From a virus: DNA of 37,958 bases. Shown here one piece after another: positions 34,806 through 37,958 of the stretch; the first letter of the stretch is position 1; each line of letters starts with the position of its first letter. Under the pieces are notes generated by a model, which saw nothing but the letters and a program-made list of their open reading frames with translations, was not told the DNA's origin and searched no databases. Position numbers and translations under genes: made by a program. Location of the stretch: IMG/VR virus record IMGVR_UViG_3300042938_000269, positions 1-37,958 of that record, one strand, 5' to 3'.

Positions 34806-35348
34806 ATGGAAATGTGGAAATCTGTATTGGGGTTTGAGGGGTTGTACGAAGTCAGTAATTTTGGCAATGTCCGCCGTACTGCTAGAGGTAAATTGTTTAA
34901 CGCTGTTCAAATTGAATCTGCCAAACAAATGTTTTGCGACGGCGCTACGCTTAAACGTGTAGCTAAGTTTTTGCAAACAAGCATAACCACCGCGCACTCT
35001 ATTAAAAGCGGAAAAACGTGGAAAGGCGATGCCGAATTTAGGCTTTGCAAAGTTACTTTGTTGAAAGGATACCCACAAATTTCTTTGTGTAAAAACGGTG
35101 TTTACGTTAGAAAAGCTGTTCATCGTGCAATTTGGGAAGCATTTAACGGCGCTATAAATGGTCGAATGGAAGTAAATCATAAAGACCTTAACAGGTCTAA
35201 CAACCATTTGAACAATTTGGAACTTACAACGCATCAGCAAAATGTTAAGCACGCAATTGACCTTTACAAAAGCCAAGGACTTTTGAGAGCGGTTAAGGGC
35301 AAGAAAGGATTTATTGCGGGTAAACATAGTTTGTACGATAACTCCTAG
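34806..35348 (+). CDS. NUMOD4-HNH homing endonuclease (freestanding)
   Basis: 180 residues. The N terminus EMWKSVLGFEGLYEVSNFGNVRR is a NUMOD4 DNA-binding motif. The middle (ESAKQMFCDGATLKRVAKFLQT) resembles a helix-turn-helix. The C-terminal part holds the HNH core: VHRAIWEAFNG, VNHKDLNRSNNHLNNLELTTH with the catalytic His and the Asn pair. It is the only plus-strand gene in the late block, fills the gap between gp10-like and gp4-like genes, and abuts the gp4-like stop exactly. It looks more AT-rich than its neighbours. Such genes spread by cutting uninfected alleles and often sit beside essential virion genes. GGGGT lies eight bases before ATG; a weak -10 (TATACT, 34,773-34,778) precedes it. 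Confidence 0.88.
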   Translation: MEMWKSVLGFEGLYEVSNFGNVRRTARGKLFNAVQIESAKQMFCDGATLKRVAKFLQTSITTAHSIKSGKTWKGDAEFRLCKVTLLKGYPQISLCKNGVYVRKAVHRAIWEAFNGAINGRMEVNHKDLNRSNNHLNNLELTTHQQNVKHAIDLYKSQGLLRAVKGKKGFIAGKHSLYDNS

Positions 35349-36065
35349 TTACATATTTCCTGCGAAAATGTTGAACCGTTGACGCGTTGCAACAATAGAG
35401 TACGGCAACGACATAATATCGTCGGGGTTGTTGATGCGTTTAAGGTTACGCTTAGAGTACATGGCAATGCGCGACACTTGGGGGCTAGGCTCAACACCAA
35501 ACTCAGGTGCAAGTTCACACGCCAAGTTGTAACGAAAGGCGCGAAGGTAGCCTGGCGGAAACGCCAAGGGGGTAGACAACAACGCTGGAGTAGTTAGTTC
35601 ATTTACCGACACAATGTGCCATTCCAGTACCTTGGTCGGCACCGGATAAACGGTCATCGTAATGTCGGGGTAAGTCATGTTGACAAACATAACTTGAGGG
35701 TAAGTTGACGTGACGGTCTTAACCGCAATGCCGTTGTACTGTTGCTGATTGATTAGCTTAATACCAAACGAAATGTTAGACGACGGGTCACGAAAGTAAG
35801 TCGAGTCATCTACCAAAATAGGACGGTTGCCCACAAAATCGCCCGTGGGGCCGAGAGTGCGTGTGGCAAAGCCTGGCAACCAAGAGAAGACTTGATCTTG
35901 CGTTGAAAACACCGCTAATCGCTCAGTTGACCATGAGTCGATCATTTGATTGAGTGCGACTAACGCATCATTAGCAGTCGCGGCAGACGGTTCTTCACCT
36001 TCAGCCAGTTGACCGATTAGGCGTAGCGCCCCATTGATTTGATCACCGGCTGTGGTTGTAGTCAT
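35349..36065 (-). CDS. Head-tail adaptor / head completion protein (P22 gp4-like)
   Basis: 238 residues (P22 gp4 has 166). It attaches to the portal and starts tail assembly. N-terminal GDQINGALRLIGQLAEGEEPSAATANDALVALNQMIDSW is the classic helical start of the gp4/tail-tubular-A-like family. GYLRAFRYNLACELAPEFG and the C-terminal helix complete the pattern. The ATG lies 2 bases after the stop of the preceding 54-residue gene, with GGAG upstream. The next late gene (gp10-like) is separated from it by the HNH insertion. Confidence 0.85.
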   Translation of the reverse strand: MTTTTAGDQINGALRLIGQLAEGEEPSAATANDALVALNQMIDSWSTERLAVFSTQDQVFSWLPGFATRTLGPTGDFVGNRPILVDDSTYFRDPSSNISFGIKLINQQQYNGIAVKTVTSTYPQVMFVNMTYPDITMTVYPVPTKVLEWHIVSVNELTTPALLSTPLAFPPGYLRAFRYNLACELAPEFGVEPSPQVSRIAMYSKRNLKRINNPDDIMSLPYSIVATRQRFNIFAGNM

Positions 36066-36067
36066 CC

Positions 36068-36232
36068 CTACTCCGTTTTACGACGTCGTTTTAGCTCATT
36101 CACAGGCGCAGCCTCGACCACCGGCGCGTCTAAATTGTACACTTCCCACCCGTTTTGAACATCAGCTTCGGCTTCAGCTTGCATCGTAGCAACTTTAGTA
36201 CCGTGGATTGGGTGTTTAAGATAAATTTGCAT
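36068..36232 (-). CDS. 54-residue late protein, unknown
   Basis: MQIYLKHPIHGTKVATMQAEAEADVQNGWEVYNLDAP, then a Pro/Val-rich linker and a basic C terminus (KRRRKTE). The core looks like a small beta-hairpin plus helix (EAEADVQNGW), a pattern familiar from short proteins between phage capsid and neck genes. AAGGAT lies a few bases before the ATG. Ends 2 bases before the gp4-like gene. Confidence 0.65.
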   Translation of the reverse strand: MQIYLKHPIHGTKVATMQAEAEADVQNGWEVYNLDAPVVEAAPVNELKRRRKTE

Positions 36233-36243
36233 TCAGAATCCTT

Positions 36244-36279
36244 ATGCGAGGGGCGAGGATCGCCCGCCCCTCTACGCAT
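36244..36279. other. Strong intergenic hairpin
   Basis: GAGGGGCG (36,248-36,255) and CGCCCCTC (36,265-36,272) form an 8-bp stem around a 9-base loop. Outside, ATGC and GCAT add 4 more pairs after a 3-base bulge. There is no T-tract in either direction. In the leftward transcript it lies between the 131- and 54-residue genes, where it could limit RNA decay or set differential expression. Confidence 0.55.
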
Positions 36280-36674
36280 TAACCTGCGATGCGATAAGCA
36301 ACAAAAGTGTTGTCAGCGGTCTTGCGAACACGCCAATTGCAAGCTGTGTTAGCCGAAACTGCTGCGACACCAACCAAAGTCACGCCGGTGTTGGCCGTGA
36401 CCGTAGCGGCGTTTGTGCCACCGATGTTGATGATATGAAAGTCAAACGAACTGTTGACTTTCATACTAGAGAAAGCTGCTTCAAGATCAGTACCCAAGGG
36501 CATGGTCAAGTTAACGGCTGCGCCAGTGTAAGTGATGATACCGGTGGCTAACTCGGCAGCGGTCAAAGTTGCCGCTGCTGTTTTAGCTACTGGTGCTTGT
36601 TGAGTTCCGAGGATAACCTCGCCGAGATTGCCATCACCGATCTGATAGCCGCCTGCGCCATTTGGAAGTGCCAT
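36279..36674 (-). CDS. Small virion protein downstream of coat, possibly decoration
   Basis: 131 residues, MALPNGAGGYQIGDGNLGEVILGTQQAPVAKTAAATLTAAELATGIITYTG..., rich in Ala, Thr, Gly and Val with few charges, predicted beta. The position directly after the major capsid gene and the composition suggest a head decoration or minor capsid protein. Start supported by AAAGGA upstream. Separated from the coat gene by a GC-rich hairpin. Function not established. Confidence 0.55.
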   Translation of the reverse strand: MALPNGAGGYQIGDGNLGEVILGTQQAPVAKTAAATLTAAELATGIITYTGAAVNLTMPLGTDLEAAFSSMKVNSSFDFHIINIGGTNAATVTANTGVTLVGVAAVSANTACNWRVRKTADNTFVAYRIAG

Positions 36675-36689
36675 GATGAAATTCCTTTA

Positions 36690-36718
36690 AAAGTTTAGAA
36701 GAGGGGGCTTACGCCCCC
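36690..36718 (-). terminator. Attenuator-like hairpin after the coat gene
   Basis: On the minus strand GGGGGC, a GTAA tetraloop (GNRA type) and GCCCCC form a perfect 6-bp stem. It is followed by TCTTCTAAACTTTT, an interrupted T-rich tail. Placed 8 bases after the coat stop, it would allow partial termination, keeping coat mRNA more abundant than downstream genes, and could protect the 3' end. Confidence 0.6.
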
Positions 36719-36725
36719 ACTCTGT

Positions 36726-37934
36726 TTAGCCCCACAAACGAACGGCGGTGACCGGACGGATTGCGTTAAAGCCGTACAAGACGTCCACACGGCAAGGCAT
36801 ACGGTCGTTGTTGATGTCGTACTGACGCACGATACGCAACGAAATACCGTTATGCACTTGGCGCGAAGCCATGTCCACACCCTGTGGCAACAGCAAGTCA
36901 GCGGTAGCCAACGTGATCGCATCTTTGTGATAGATCAAGTTTTGTGGGTACGCTGTAGCTGAACCACCCAAGAACGTCAACGCAGCGCTAGCGGCTGGGA
37001 ACGAATTCACAGTAGCCAAGGCGTTAGTTGAAGTAAAGATTGGTGGCTGAACCGACAGCGTTGCTGTAGTTGTTGACGAAACAGTTACGTCAGCAGTTAC
37101 GACAAATTGCTGCAAAGCACCAGTTGTCTGACGGGTTTGTGGGTTGACTGCAAACACGTTGGCAATGGTGAACACATCACCGATCTTGAACGTGGGTGAG
37201 CCGCTTGTAAAGCTGATGTCAATTGATGTTGCGCCTTGGGTAGACACAGCAGTTGCCACGATTGGGGCAGTTGGTGTGACACCGGTTGTGTGCTGAACAA
37301 TCGACTGCGACATATTGATCTCGTCTAAACCCAATACGCCTTCGCCCATCATACCGTTTTTGAACTGACGGCTGATAGTACCAGTTGGGTTAAACAGACC
37401 TTTCAGGCCCTCGACCAAACCGGCGTTAGCGGCTGGGTTAACAGTCGCATAACGTGGGTTCATGGGTGTGGCAAATTCGTTCAACTTCTGTTGTGCTTGG
37501 AGCAGAACTAGTGAAGTCGAAGGAGTTGTACCAGGTGTACCCACCGAGTTGTAAATGCCTTTGTAGGCAGTTGCCACGTCAGCGTCAACGCTTGATGCCA
37601 ATTGTGAAACGCGAGGCTTGAGAACGCGTTCTGCGAAGTCATCTAACTGCATGGTAAGTTCGGCAGAGGTGAAGTTCACGCCAATGTGCTTTTGGCTCGA
37701 CACAGTCAAAGTTGTGAACTGTTCGTTGTCGTCTTGCACTTGCAAGGCGGCACCGTCAGTTACCAACGCGCGGTCGGGTAAGCGAATACGCAAGGTTGAA
37801 CCGATTTTTGCGCCTTCAACGGCGAATGAATCGTCGTACTGACGATTGACGTTGCGACTGATCACCAAGTTGTTCTCGAGGATTTCGAGGGATTTACGGG
37901 TGATCATGTCAATGGTTAGAATGCTATTTGCCAT
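36726..37934 (-). CDS. Major capsid (coat) protein, P22 gp5-like
   Basis: 402 residues (P22 gp5 has 430). HK97-fold shell protein. The start MANSILTIDMITRKSLEILENNLVISRNVNRQYDDSFA and the next segment (AKIGSTLRIRLPDRA) are typical of the P22-type coat family, with the N-terminal helix and E-loop region. A beta-rich inserted part (about 210-300) may correspond to the P22 I-domain. It follows the scaffold gene on the circular map with an AGGAA ribosome site. The first 34 codons are repeated at the left contig end. Confidence 0.9.
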   Translation of the reverse strand: MANSILTIDMITRKSLEILENNLVISRNVNRQYDDSFAVEGAKIGSTLRIRLPDRALVTDGAALQVQDDNEQFTTLTVSSQKHIGVNFTSAELTMQLDDFAERVLKPRVSQLASSVDADVATAYKGIYNSVGTPGTTPSTSLVLLQAQQKLNEFATPMNPRYATVNPAANAGLVEGLKGLFNPTGTISRQFKNGMMGEGVLGLDEINMSQSIVQHTTGVTPTAPIVATAVSTQGATSIDISFTSGSPTFKIGDVFTIANVFAVNPQTRQTTGALQQFVVTADVTVSSTTTATLSVQPPIFTSTNALATVNSFPAASAALTFLGGSATAYPQNLIYHKDAITLATADLLLPQGVDMASRQVHNGISLRIVRQYDINNDRMPCRVDVLYGFNAIRPVTAVRLWG

Positions 37935-37958
37935 GATAATTCCTAAAATAAGTTAGCG
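37832..37958. repeat. Right copy of exact 127-bp terminal direct repeat
   Basis: Identical to bases 1-127, including the coat start codon, its ribosome site and the last bases of the scaffold gene. Removing one copy joins the scaffold and coat genes without a gap. Confidence 0.95.

Noticed and set aside
34767-35327. 186-codon leftward ORF opposite the HNH gene
   Set aside because: It is fully antisense to a gene with clear NUMOD4 and HNH motifs, and its product has no recognisable domain and an unlikely Phe/Lys/Asn/Arg composition.
1-37958. Signs of lysogeny (integrase, repressor pair, attachment site), tRNA genes, phage RNA polymerase
   Set aside because: None recognised. The only transcription-factor-like gene is a small winged-helix protein within the replication-related block, which is insufficient for a lysogeny call.

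Overview
The window looks like the complete genome of a short-tailed, double-stranded DNA phage (podovirus) with a P22-like head and neck: coat protein, 727-residue portal, gp4-like adaptor and gp10-like stabilisation protein. The first 127 bases are repeated exactly as the last 127 bases, in the middle of the coat-protein start, so the sequence is best read as a circularised contig with about 37,831 unique bases. No integrase, repressor, RNA polymerase, tRNA or CRISPR array is visible. The phage therefore looks strictly lytic and dependent on host RNA polymerase. The host cannot be named from the sequence; an aquatic Gram-negative bacterium is a guess based on fibre style and small-gene content.

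Layout. There are four transcription blocks. (1) A late block on the minus strand starts with the terminase small subunit at 10,003, runs leftwards to position 1, wraps through the contig ends and continues from 37,934 to 24,265. Its order is terminase small and large subunits, small virion genes, a GroES-like co-chaperonin, portal, a DUF5856-like protein, two fibre/adhesin genes, scaffold, coat, gp4-like adaptor, gp10-like protein, a second fibre, three probable ejection proteins, then holin and endolysin. (2) A plus-strand early cluster (10,610-12,648) holds eleven tiny genes joined by 4-base ATGA overlaps or close spacing and ends at a strong intrinsic terminator. (3) A minus-strand replication block (19,523 down to 12,667) holds a RecB/Cas4-like nuclease, a probable ssDNA-binding protein, a family A DNA polymerase and a primase-helicase. 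(4) A plus-strand block (19,595-24,276) encodes a VRR-NUC nuclease, a cytosine-5 DNA methyltransferase with a second conserved gene nested in its +1 frame, an SNF2-type helicase, a winged-helix protein and a run of small unknown genes.

The only long non-coding stretch (10,004-10,609) separates blocks 1 and 2. It holds five exact copies of a 15-bp repeat with a palindromic core, a perfect hairpin, a second short tandem repeat, an AT-rich segment and a promoter overlapping a 20-bp tandem repeat. This is a good candidate for the replication origin and early control region. A freestanding NUMOD/HNH homing endonuclease sits on the opposite strand between the gp10-like and gp4-like genes.

Most notable observations: the dual-coding methyltransferase locus, the iteron region, a 109-base structured leader upstream of the DNA polymerase, two potential membrane micro-peptides encoded by ATGA-coupled ORFs, and a glycine-rich adhesin module present three times in two separate fibre genes.
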